In this document: positions 17,115 through 23,896 of the stretch, piece after piece
Numbering within the stretch: the first letter of the stretch is position 1
Layout of the letters: each line of letters begins with the position of its first letter
From: Vibrio breoganii
GTDB lineage: Bacteria > Pseudomonadota > Gammaproteobacteria > Enterobacterales > Vibrionaceae
Assembly: GCF_001677275.1 (NCBI RefSeq)
Contig: NZ_CP016178.1
Location: forward strand, 310,001 to 374,000
Length of the DNA stretch: 64,000 nt
Reading direction: 5' to 3'
Translations under genes and position numbers: made by a program
Notes under the pieces: generated by a model
Told to the model about the DNA's origin: nothing
The model's input: the letters and a program-made list of their open reading frames with translations, nothing else
Database searches by the model: none

Positions 17115-17792
17115 TTAGTTCGCATTGAGCGAAATAGCATTTAATAGTGGTTCCATAAAGCGTTCACTTGCGAAGTAGCCTCCTAAGCCATCAAACACAA
17201 ATTGGAAAGCGATACAAATTAGTATAAAGCCCATGATTCTTGTTAGTGCATCTAAGCCCGTGACTCCAAGCACTTTTGAAATAAACGGGGCTCCTCGCAT
17301 TGCTAGCCAGGCAACGAATACAACCACTAAAATACCGGTTGAAATGGCAAAGTAACCAGTTAGATTGTCTGAACCAGCAGCCATACTGATCACAACAGAA
17401 ATCGAGCCTGGGCCACTTAGCGATGGCATAGCTAACGGTGTAAAAGCGATATCATCCTTACGTTTTGATTCTGCTTTTGCCTCATCAGAAATTTCCTGAC
17501 TATTTCCCTTTGGCGACAACATACTAAAACCAACTTGCATAATGATTATGCCACCCGCTACCCTAATCGCTGGTATTGAAATGCCAAAAAACTCAATAAT
17601 GATTGCACCAGACCATAGGAAAACAAGCAATATACCCGCCATGAAAAAACAGGCTTTAAGTGCTTGCTGGTTAGACCATTCTTTCGTGTGCCCACGAGTC
17701 AATGACAAGTATAAGGGGATGGTACTAAAGGGGTTAGATATTGGCAGTAGTGCGAAAAAGGTTAGCACTATGACTTCAAAAAAGCTCAGCAT
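17115..17792 (-). CDS. MarC/UPF0056 family inner-membrane protein
   Basis: 225 residues with six hydrophobic helices. It carries the family start FALLPISNPFSTIPLYLSLT (about 14-33) and the repeated-half motif GPGSISVVISMA (about 127-138), with a hydrophilic insert (about 94-115, KGNSQEISDEAKAESKRK) between the halves. Family members were once linked to multiple antibiotic resistance, but the role remains unclear; some are called NAAT amino-acid permeases. Monocistronic. Confidence 0.9.
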   Translation of the reverse strand: MLSFFEVIVLTFFALLPISNPFSTIPLYLSLTRGHTKEWSNQQALKACFFMAGILLVFLWSGAIIIEFFGISIPAIRVAGGIIIMQVGFSMLSPKGNSQEISDEAKAESKRKDDIAFTPLAMPSLSGPGSISVVISMAAGSDNLTGYFAISTGILVVVFVAWLAMRGAPFISKVLGVTGLDALTRIMGFILICIAFQFVFDGLGGYFASERFMEPLLNAISLNAN

Positions 17793-18229
17793 TCGATGTG
17801 TCCACTCTGTTTATATCAATAAGAAATGACGGTTTAAACTTCATAATTCCTTCGGCACCAAAGTACGATGGCCTTATGTGGTAGTTTTGTTAGAAAGAAA
17901 GTATCTAGAAATGCCGGTATTTGACATGAATTTCAGCGATTCAATTCTGGTGTTGAAAAGCAGTTCTGTGGGTAAGCGGAGGGTTAGTTACTAGGTGTAT
18001 CCTAGGTGTTTTGCGTACTTCATCGTGTGAGTCTTTTGGCTATTGAGCTAATTCACTTTTGCCCCAAAGTGACACAGAGAGATTGGACTCAGTTTTAAAT
18101 GCTTTACGGCAGCTTACAGGTTGGTTAATCATTAAAACGAAGCCGGCTCATGAGCCGGCTTTTTATTCTGCGAGAGGTGGCTATACCAACCGTACTAAAT
18201 AACTGATCACTTACTTAGTGTGATTGGTA
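17793..18229. other. Gene-free stretch with a terminator and a Vibrio-type palindrome
   Basis: 437 bases without a convincing gene. It holds the marC promoter region on the left, a perfect terminator palindrome (18140-18161) and an inverted repeat (18183-18230) adjoining the DUF4136 gene. Confidence 0.6.
18140..18161. terminator. Terminator of the DUF4136 lipoprotein gene
   Basis: AAGCCGGCTCATGAGCCGGCTT is a perfect 22-bp palindrome. T-rich sequence follows on both strands, and on the minus strand it closes the lipoprotein transcript. Confidence 0.75.
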
Positions 18230-18230
18230 C
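18183..18230. repeat. Imperfect palindromic repeat centred on TGATCA
   Basis: Outer arms ATACCAA/TTGGTA enclose ACTAAATAACTGATCACTTACTTAGT, itself an imperfect palindrome around TGATCA. It reaches the 3' end of the lipoprotein gene. The layout looks like a small dispersed inverted repeat rather than a terminator (no GC stem). Confidence 0.5.
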
Positions 18231-18787
18231 TATTGTGCCACAGGCATCTCTTTTAGCATGGTATCAACGTAGCTTTTTATCCTATCTTGGCTGTTCTCTG
18301 GATCCATCTCTGGAGCTGAAGCACCTTGAGCTAGAGCCCTCCACTTTAGCTCCATAAGCGGATAGTTATACATTGCGATGAAGATAGTACCTTTCTGCTC
18401 ACTATCGCTAAAATCAGAGGCAGGAATGCCCGTAGCAAGCTGTGTTTTATCGAACAACTCATCGTCATTTAATGCAGACTCAACCGCTACTCCGTAACCA
18501 ACGATGAAGTTGGGTTGTTGTTGAAGTGATACTCTTTGATAGCCCTTTTCTGCTAGGCTTTTACCTATGGCTTCGTTAAATACGTGCTTGAGCGTTTTCT
18601 TGCTGACTCCTGAGTCAACATACGCGACGCCTGATTTAGGGTGCCAAGCATAGGTTTTCGCTCCTGGTCGAATGAATTGATAGTCACCGCTAGAAACGAT
18701 ACCGATGGCATAATTATTGGCAGGTTTAGTCGTTGTGGTACAGGCGGATAAAACTAGGGCAAAAGCTACAGCAAAAAGCCACTTCAT
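18230..18787 (-). CDS. DUF4136-family lipoprotein
   Basis: 185 residues from the ATG at 18787, which has GAGGTG seven bases upstream; an in-frame GTG at 18793 is less likely. The signal peptide MKWLFAVAFALVLSAC ends in a lipobox at Cys16. The body has FIRPGAKTYAWHP (about 37-49) and FNEAIGKSLAEKGYQRVS (about 70-87), the layout of DUF4136 proteins (a beta strand pair then the 'AIDRxLxxKGY' helix). Function of the family is unknown; likely membrane anchored in the periplasm. Confidence 0.85.
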   Translation of the reverse strand: MKWLFAVAFALVLSACTTTTKPANNYAIGIVSSGDYQFIRPGAKTYAWHPKSGVAYVDSGVSKKTLKHVFNEAIGKSLAEKGYQRVSLQQQPNFIVGYGVAVESALNDDELFDKTQLATGIPASDFSDSEQKGTIFIAMYNYPLMELKWRALAQGASAPEMDPENSQDRIKSYVDTMLKEMPVAQ

Positions 18788-18942
18788 GATCACCTCAAAA
18801 CAATAGAATAAGTAATGTTAAATATTTGTTTAGTTGAATGGTTCATGAGGTAGAATAGACGAGTAAACAATTAAAAGTCCAGTTAAAACCGTAACATAGG
18901 GTTGTTACATTCTTGCATACATTCATACGAAAAGGATTTCAT

Positions 18943-20118
18943 GTGGTAAAAGGAATTTATTACCCGTGGTTGGCAAGCACTTTAGCTCTATTGAGTTGTC
19001 CATCATTAGCGGTAGAACCACTCTTCCCAACACCTGCTGATGCAGAGCCCACCTTTGTTGATAAAGCATTTGATTTTGTGGGTGCCGATGGTGGGTTTGA
19101 CCCTGATAAAGGGGTGGATATGAGTTATATCCCGTCAGTGTTTTATAATCCAGAACAAGAGTTTGGTGGGGGAGCTTTGATTATAGGGCTTTACAAAACC
19201 GACTCCGCAATGGATTTTGAACAGCCTTCCTCTTTTGTCGTTAACGCCTATGTATCAACCAACCTATCCGTAGGGGTGACGTTTGATAACATTACCTTCC
19301 TCAATAACGGAAACAACCGCTTCGAGATTGATGCAGAAATTCATGACGAGCCCGTTGTGTATTATGGACGAGGCTATGACTCTACCAGCGTTGATGATAA
19401 CAAGGTGCTGTATACGGAAACCTTAGTGACACTAACCCCACGTTGGTATCACCGTATGGCAGACAACTGGTTTGTTGGTTTAGGGGGTAATATCACCTAC
19501 GTTGATACTCGAGACCCTGAAGTGGGTGATGAGGTGAATAACGGTGGTAACCCGATCCTATTCAATGATTTAGAATCGAACACGTCTGCCGGCGGCTTTG
19601 TTACCTTGCTATACGATAGCCGAAACTATGTCGAAAACACCGAAAGAGGAACGCTACTCCAGGCTGACTTTGGCGCCTATTACAGCGACCTCAATTCAGA
19701 TTCGTTTGGTAAGTATGATATTGAACTTGCTCACTTCATTGATCTAGAGCCGGTACCAGGCGTGTTGGCACTGCAAGGCCAAGGCAAGTTCACATCTGGC
19801 GATGTACCTTGGAATCGACTCCCTGATCTGGGGGGAGCGTATTCAATGCGTGGCTACATACTAGGACGACATCGTGATGAACAGATGGCCATGGTACAGG
19901 CGGAGTATCGACTGCCCATTTATCGCCGCTGGGGGAGCGTTTTCTGGGCCGGTGTAGGCTCCATAGGCGAAGATGTTGATCAACTAAGTGATGATGTACT
20001 AACCACCTATGGTTTGGGGCTACGTTATCGCTTGAAGGGACGGATTAACTTGAGGGCTGATCTAGGGTTTGGTGAGGACGAAACCTTATTCTATTTCAAT
20101 GTAAACGAAGTCTTCTAG
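18943..20118 (+). CDS. Omp85/BamA-type outer-membrane beta-barrel protein
   Basis: 391 residues from a GTG at 18943, chosen because AAAGGA lies at the right distance and the signal peptide (VVKGIYYPWLASTLALLSCPSLA) then starts cleanly; a TTG at 18913 is an alternative. No POTRA domains are seen. The C-terminal half is a D15/Omp85 barrel with the hallmark loop-6 motif as MRGYILGRHRD (about 304-314) and YRLPIYRRWGSVFWAGVG. Such short Omp85-like barrels are common in Vibrio; substrate or partner unknown. Confidence 0.85.
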   Translation: MVKGIYYPWLASTLALLSCPSLAVEPLFPTPADAEPTFVDKAFDFVGADGGFDPDKGVDMSYIPSVFYNPEQEFGGGALIIGLYKTDSAMDFEQPSSFVVNAYVSTNLSVGVTFDNITFLNNGNNRFEIDAEIHDEPVVYYGRGYDSTSVDDNKVLYTETLVTLTPRWYHRMADNWFVGLGGNITYVDTRDPEVGDEVNNGGNPILFNDLESNTSAGGFVTLLYDSRNYVENTERGTLLQADFGAYYSDLNSDSFGKYDIELAHFIDLEPVPGVLALQGQGKFTSGDVPWNRLPDLGGAYSMRGYILGRHRDEQMAMVQAEYRLPIYRRWGSVFWAGVGSIGEDVDQLSDDVLTTYGLGLRYRLKGRINLRADLGFGEDETLFYFNVNEVF

Positions 20119-20140
20119 CCGGTAGCTATCTATTACTATT

Positions 20141-20193
20141 AAAAAAGCGACAGTACCTCTCTTTATTACTGAGAGGGAGGCTGTCGCTTTTTA
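20141..20193. terminator. Terminator after the Omp85-type gene
   Basis: AAAAAGCGACAG...CTGTCGCTTTTT with an inner CCTCTC/GAGAGG pairing makes a long stem ending in a T-run. Symmetric A/T tracts let it also serve the minus-strand small ORF at 20217-20366. Confidence 0.85.
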
Positions 20194-20216
20194 TTTAGGT
20201 GTAAGCAAAATAGAAA

Positions 20217-20366
20217 TTAAAAGAAGTGGCCTAACCCGTGCAGTGAAGAAATAAGACTTGGCAGTGCAATTAAGCCAATTTTTACCGCAACAATAATGGC
20301 AATAAGACGTCCAATTTTGTGTGTAGTTGCTTTGTTTATCTCATCTGCATGCTGACTGTATATCAT
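20217..20366 (-). CDS. Small predicted membrane protein, 49 residues
   Basis: ATG at 20366 with ATGAGGTAC (GAGG core) eight bases upstream; TAA at 20217-20219. The protein begins MIYSQHADEINKATTHKIGR, continues with one hydrophobic helix (about 21-41, LIAIIVAVKIGLIALPSLI) and ends HGLGHFF. Codon use and RBS look genuine, and it ends right at the shared terminator. Family not recognised; possibly a small inner-membrane peptide. Confidence 0.6.
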   Translation of the reverse strand: MIYSQHADEINKATTHKIGRLIAIIVAVKIGLIALPSLISSLHGLGHFF

Positions 20367-20544
20367 GCGAGTACCTCATGAGTGAATGAATATAGGGCTA
20401 ACTTACTCTCAATCATGGTCAAAAAAAGTGCACATTGTGAAAAGTTTGAACTGCATCTAGGAGGTGGTTCGGTTCTATGATGTCGACCACATAATGGAAT
20501 ATGAGTGCAATTTCATGGGTTATGAGTGAGGTTTCAGGGATTTT

Positions 20545-20594
20545 AGCTGTCAGCTGTCAGCTGTCAGCGACAAGCGACAAGCGACAAGCCACAA
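20545..20594 (+). repeat. Two abutting 7-bp tandem repeats
   Basis: Three exact AGCTGTC heptamers (20545-20565) run into three GCGACAA heptamers (20567-20587) and one variant GCCACAA (20588-20594). They lie just left of the 115-bp array. Confidence 0.9.
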
Positions 20595-20810
20595 GTTACC
20601 AAGCCTGAGATGCCCCGCTAACGACATGCGGGAATGACGTGGAGTATTTGATGTGTATATCGTCACAGGTATACCGTCATTGCCGAAGTCTTTTATCGGC
20701 AATCTTTCTGTTTGTGTGTTCTAAAATTCCCACTCACGGGGTAATCCCCCCAAAAAGTAACAGCATGAAAAAGTAGAATTTTCTCGTATAGTTAATACAG
20801 GAGATTCAAC

Positions 20811-21077
20811 ATGAAAAAATCACGATACACGGACAGTCAGATCCTCTCGATCTTAAAACATGCAGAAGCGGGAACCCCGATCCCAGAGCTTTGCCGAGAG
20901 CATGGTATGAGCAGCGCAACCTTCTATAAGTGGCGCTCAAAATACGGAGGTATGGACGCTTCCCTTATGGCTCGAATGAAAGAGCTTGAAGATGAAAATC
21001 GTCGCCTTAAAAAGATGTACGCGGAAGAGCGCTTAAAAGCCGAAGTCATATCTGAAGCCATGGCAAAAAAGTGGTGA
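20811..21077 (+). CDS. IS3-family transposase subunit OrfA
   Basis: 88 residues, with GGAG upstream of the ATG. The N-terminus [20 protein letters not shown] starts a helix-turn-helix ('[24 protein letters not shown]') followed by a leucine-zipper-like helix ([19 protein letters not shown]), the OrfA layout of the IS407 group. It ends with A_AAA_AAG (21065-21071) just before its TGA, where a -1 frameshift would give the OrfAB transposase. Confidence 0.93.
   Translation: MKKSRYTDSQILSILKHAEAGTPIPELCREHGMSSATFYKWRSKYGGMDASLMARMKELEDENRRLKKMYAEERLKAEVISEAMAKKW
21065..21071 (+). promoter_or_regulatory. Programmed -1 frameshift site of the IS
   Basis: A_AAA_AAG in the OrfA reading frame, two codons before the OrfA stop, with OrfB open in the -1 frame. 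This is the classic IS3-family slippery heptamer. Confidence 0.85.
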
Positions 21078-21889
21078 AGCCCTGTGAGCGTCGCAAGATG
21101 GCTCAGCACTCGGTGGCGAACAACACAATTAGCATACGACAGGCTTGCCGTTGGTTTAGTGTCAGTGAGACTTGCTATCGGTATCAATCAAAAGGGCAAC
21201 CTGAGAATGAACAGATAGCTCAGTTGCTTACTGAGTTGGCCGAAGACGAGTCTGACTGGGGTTTTGGATTGTGCTTTAACTATCTTCGCAATGTTAAGGG
21301 GCATACTTGGAATCACAAGCGGGTCTATCGCATATACTGCGAACTGGCTCTAAATCTGCGTATCCGTCCGCGAAGACGACTAAATCGTAATGTACCAGAG
21401 CCACTAAAAGACCCGATCAAGCCGAATCAAGTTTGGTCTATTGATTTTATGCACGATCAACTTTCCGATGGACGTAATTACCGCCTGTTTAATGTCATTG
21501 ATGACTTTAAGCGTGAAGGATTAGCTATCGAAGCTGATTTCTCTTTACCAGCAGAAAGAGTTGTTAGGGCTCTAGAGCAGATAATCGAGCAACGAGAACA
21601 GCCTATCGCCATTCGCTGTGATAATGGGCCGGAGTTTATCAGCGGTCATTTTATTGAATGGGCTAAAAATCGAGGTATTCGTATTGACTATATACAGCCA
21701 GGTAATCCTCAGCAAAATGCTTATGTTGAGCGTTTCAACCGAACCGTCCGATTTAGTTGGGTAAGCAAGTATCTATTTGATTCGATAGCGGAAGTACAAG
21801 ATAAAGCAACTCGTTGGCTTTGGTTCTACAACCATGAACGCCCACACAAAGCGAATGGAGGGCATCCACCACTGAAAATAGCCGCATAA
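21071..21889 (+). CDS. IS3-family transposase subunit OrfB (DDE integrase core)
   Basis: 272 residues in the -1 frame relative to OrfA. The rve/DDE catalytic domain has D in WSIDFMHDQ (about 119), D in IRCDNGPEF (about 180) and E in NAYVERFNR (about 217), with FNHERPH-like [11 protein letters not shown] near the end. All three acidic residues are present, so the enzyme may be active. It is normally made as an OrfAB fusion by frameshifting at 21065-21071. Confidence 0.93.
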   Translation: MVKPCERRKMAQHSVANNTISIRQACRWFSVSETCYRYQSKGQPENEQIAQLLTELAEDESDWGFGLCFNYLRNVKGHTWNHKRVYRIYCELALNLRIRPRRRLNRNVPEPLKDPIKPNQVWSIDFMHDQLSDGRNYRLFNVIDDFKREGLAIEADFSLPAERVVRALEQIIEQREQPIAIRCDNGPEFISGHFIEWAKNRGIRIDYIQPGNPQQNAYVERFNRTVRFSWVSKYLFDSIAEVQDKATRWLWFYNHERPHKANGGHPPLKIAA

Positions 21890-22416
21890 ATTCTACGAAC
21901 AAGTGCCGTTATTAATGGGAGGATTACCACGGCATGTGAGAATGACGTGGCGTATTTCGTGTGTAGACTGTTAACGGTATTCCGTCATTGCCGAGGTCTC
22001 TTATCGGCAATCTTTAGGTTTGTGCGCACCAAGATTCCCGCTAACAACATGCGGGAATGACGTGGCGTATTTTGTGTGTAGATCGTCACCGGTATTTCGT
22101 CATTGCCGAAGTCTTTTATCGGCAATCTTTCTGTTTGTGTGTTCTAAAATTCCCACTCACGGCATGTGAGAATGACGTGGCGTATTTCGTGTGTAGACTG
22201 TTAACGGTATTCCGTCATTGCCGAGGTCTCTTATCGGCAATCTTTATGTTTGTGCGCTCTAAGATTCCCGCTAACAACATGCGGGAATGACGGGGCGTAT
22301 TTTGTGTGTAGATCGTCACCGGTATTTCGTCATTGCCGAGGTCTCTTATCGGCAATCTTCATGTTTGTGCGTTCTAAGATTCCCGCTAACGGCATGCGGG
22401 AATGACGATATTCTTT

Positions 22417-22454
22417 CCCAGAACCCAGAACCCAGAACCCAGAACCCAAAACCC
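22417..22454 (+). repeat. 7-bp tandem repeat right of the array
   Basis: CCCA followed by four exact GAACCCA heptamers and one AAACCCA variant, 11 bases after the last array junction. Confidence 0.9.
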
Positions 22455-22460
22455 ACGCAT

Positions 22461-22492
22461 AAAAAAAGCTCGATGCATTCAACATCGAGCTT
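22461..22492 (-). terminator. Terminator of the nap operon
   Basis: Minus-strand stem AAGCTCGATG-TTGAATG-CATCGAGCTT followed by seven T's (A-run 22461-22467 on the plus strand), 27 bases after the last small gene. Confidence 0.88.
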
Positions 22493-22518
22493 AATCAGTA
22501 ACCGAATACAACCTCGGT

Positions 22519-22659
22519 TTAGCTTGTTTCTTCTTTATCGGCTGTGATTGAAAGTAGCCAGATACAGATAGCGGCAACTGCTGCAAAACCACCTATGATA
22601 ATCACTGGCATAGCGCTATAACCCAATACGTGCCAGATGATGGATTCTAATTGACTCAT
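22519..22659 (-). CDS. Small nap-associated membrane protein (TIGR02808-type)
   Basis: 46 residues: ATG at 22659 with AAGGGAGAG upstream, TAA at 22519-22521. The protein starts MSQLESIIWHVLGYSAMPVI, followed by a hydrophobic helix (about 18-38) and the tail TADKEETS. This matches the short TIGR02808 family I know from Vibrio and Shewanella nap regions. It follows napC by 9 bases and precedes the operon terminator, so it belongs to the nap transcript. Function unknown; a small partner of NapC is possible. Confidence 0.8.
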   Translation of the reverse strand: MSQLESIIWHVLGYSAMPVIIIGGFAAVAAICIWLLSITADKEETS

Positions 22660-22668
22660 AACTCTCCC

Positions 22669-23241
22669 TTACCAACCTTCAATGCCGTGCATATCTGGCA
22701 ATTTGTGTGCAATACCTTTGTGACAATCTACACAGGTTTTGTCACCTGAAGCGAGTGCAGTTGAGTGTTGTTTAACACTGCGGTCACCCTGCTCAGAGAA
22801 GTCCATATAATCAAACTCGTGACAGTTACGACACTCTAGGGAGTCGTTAGCTTTTAGACGAGCCCACTCACGTTCTGCCAAGTGGCCACGACGAGCTTTG
22901 AATTTCTCTTCTGTATCGATAGTACCAATGATGTGCGCAAACACCTCTTTGGATGCCTGAACTTTACGAATTATCTTATCAGTCCACTCATGTGGTACGT
23001 GACAGTCTGAACAGATTGCTCGTACACCGGAGCGGTTTGAGTAGTGGATAGTCTCTTGTATCTCTTGCACGATAGGCTCATGACATCCAGCACAAAACTC
23101 TTCGGTGTTGGTGTATTCCATCCCGGTATTGAATGCGCCCCAGAATAGAAGACCACCAGCAAACCCCATGAAAAGAACGATGCCTGCGGCAGCCTTACTT
23201 GGAGTTTTTAGTCTCTTCCAAAACGCTAGTAAAAATTTCAT
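22669..23241 (-). CDS. napC: Tetraheme c-type cytochrome NapC
   Basis: 190 residues of the NapC/NirT family. One N-terminal membrane anchor (about 17-38) is followed by four CxxCH heme sites: CAGCH (about 50), CSDCH (about 78), CRNCH (about 137) and CVDCH (about 171). It takes electrons from membrane quinol and passes them to NapB-NapA in the periplasm. Fourth gene of napFDABC. Confidence 0.95.
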   Translation of the reverse strand: MKFLLAFWKRLKTPSKAAAGIVLFMGFAGGLLFWGAFNTGMEYTNTEEFCAGCHEPIVQEIQETIHYSNRSGVRAICSDCHVPHEWTDKIIRKVQASKEVFAHIIGTIDTEEKFKARRGHLAEREWARLKANDSLECRNCHEFDYMDFSEQGDRSVKQHSTALASGDKTCVDCHKGIAHKLPDMHGIEGW

Positions 23242-23273
23242 AAATAGCCTCTTATGTTAACGACTAGTAAAGG

Positions 23274-23828
23274 TTATTGAAGTGAATCAACAGGTTTAAA
23301 TTCGTTCTCTACCAGTGGTTTTGCATTTGCTTGCGGTACGTGACATTGCAAGCAGAAGTAACGGCGTGGAGATACGTCGGCCAATACAGCATCTTCACGG
23401 TTTACATAGTGAGTAACACTCACCTTGGTAGCGCCCATTTCACTAGCATTTTTCCAGCTGTGACATGCAAGACACTTGTTTGCATTTAATGAAACTTCAT
23501 ACCCTCGAATGTTATGAGGGATCAATGGTGGCTGGTAAACATAGTCACTTGTAATGACTTGCTCACGAGGGTACTTTTTGAAGGAATCCGCAGCGCGAGT
23601 TGCTTCTAATTCGCTAACACCACGCAATGATTCAACACCACCAATACCGCCAGGATTGTGCAGTTCAGCTTGCTCAACGCCCGCGTTCTCTGCCTTCTCC
23701 ATATCGGTTTGCTCTAGCATTGCATCATCCATATCCGGTTTTGCATTGCTAACACCTTCAACGTCCGCCTGAACAATACCTGCGGCAATAGCACTTATTG
23801 ATAACAGAGCAATCAACAGCTTTTTCAT
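23274..23828 (-). CDS. napB: Diheme cytochrome NapB, electron-transfer subunit of nitrate reductase
   Basis: 184 residues with a signal peptide (MKKLLIALLSISAIAAGIVQA). Two heme motifs, CLACH (about 118) and CLQCH (about 156), and the NapB segment PPLIPHNIRGYEVSLNANKC. It is longer than the usual roughly 150 residues because of an acidic stretch after the signal peptide (about 25-65, PDMDDAMLEQTDMEKAENAG). Periplasmic partner of NapA. Confidence 0.95.
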   Translation of the reverse strand: MKKLLIALLSISAIAAGIVQADVEGVSNAKPDMDDAMLEQTDMEKAENAGVEQAELHNPGGIGGVESLRGVSELEATRAADSFKKYPREQVITSDYVYQPPLIPHNIRGYEVSLNANKCLACHSWKNASEMGATKVSVTHYVNREDAVLADVSPRRYFCLQCHVPQANAKPLVENEFKPVDSLQ

Positions 23829-23859
23829 TATTATTTCTCCGCCTAATGGCTAAATTTTG

Positions 23860-23879
23860 GGGGCTAGAGTACTAGCCCC
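23860..23879 (-). promoter_or_regulatory. Intercistronic hairpin between napA and napB
   Basis: GGGGCTAG-4 nt-CTAGCCCC, a perfect 8-bp stem in the 68-base gap after the napA stop. On the transcribed (minus) strand it is followed by CAAAATTT, not a T-run, so it looks like an mRNA 3'-protecting element rather than a terminator. Confidence 0.6.
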
Positions 23880-23896
23880 GAATATTTGACAAAGGC

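Larger units (their letters stand above)
20740..21928 (+). mobile_element. IS3-family insertion sequence, IS407-group-like
   Basis: 1189 bp with imperfect terminal inverted repeats: left GGTAATCCCCCCAAAAAGTA, right (inverted) GGTAATCCTCCCATTAATAA. It is flanked by a 4-bp direct duplication ACGG (20736-20739 and 21929-21932). The unoccupied site is visible in the sister repeat unit near 22150-22170, which confirms the boundaries. It carries overlapping orfA/orfB with a -1 slippery site. It looks intact. Confidence 0.93.
20613..22406 (+). repeat. 115-bp tandem hairpin array, interrupted by an IS
   Basis: The junction AATGAC occurs at 20633, 21941, 22056, 22171, 22286 and 22401. After removing the insertion element (1189 bp) and its 4-bp duplication, every interval is exactly 115 bp, so there are five full units. 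Each unit holds two hairpins: one around ATTGCCGA...TCGGCAAT, the other at the unit junction as TTCCCGC...GCGGGAA or TTCCCACTCAC...GTGAGAA. The junction types alternate in most units, giving a 230-bp higher-order period. No coding sense; the two open frames inside are repeat artefacts. Confidence 0.93.

Noticed and set aside
20613-22406. Possible CRISPR array.
   Set aside because: Units are 115 bp, contiguous, nearly identical throughout with no unique spacers, and no cas genes are near.
22057-22547. Two open frames of 77 and 86 codons with related sequence inside the 115-bp array.
   Set aside because: They are translations of the repeat itself, repeat with the 230-bp period, have no RBS and run over hairpins.
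23860-23879. Terminator between napA and napB.
   Set aside because: The stem is perfect but no T-run follows on the transcribed strand, and napB-napC must be cotranscribed with napA.
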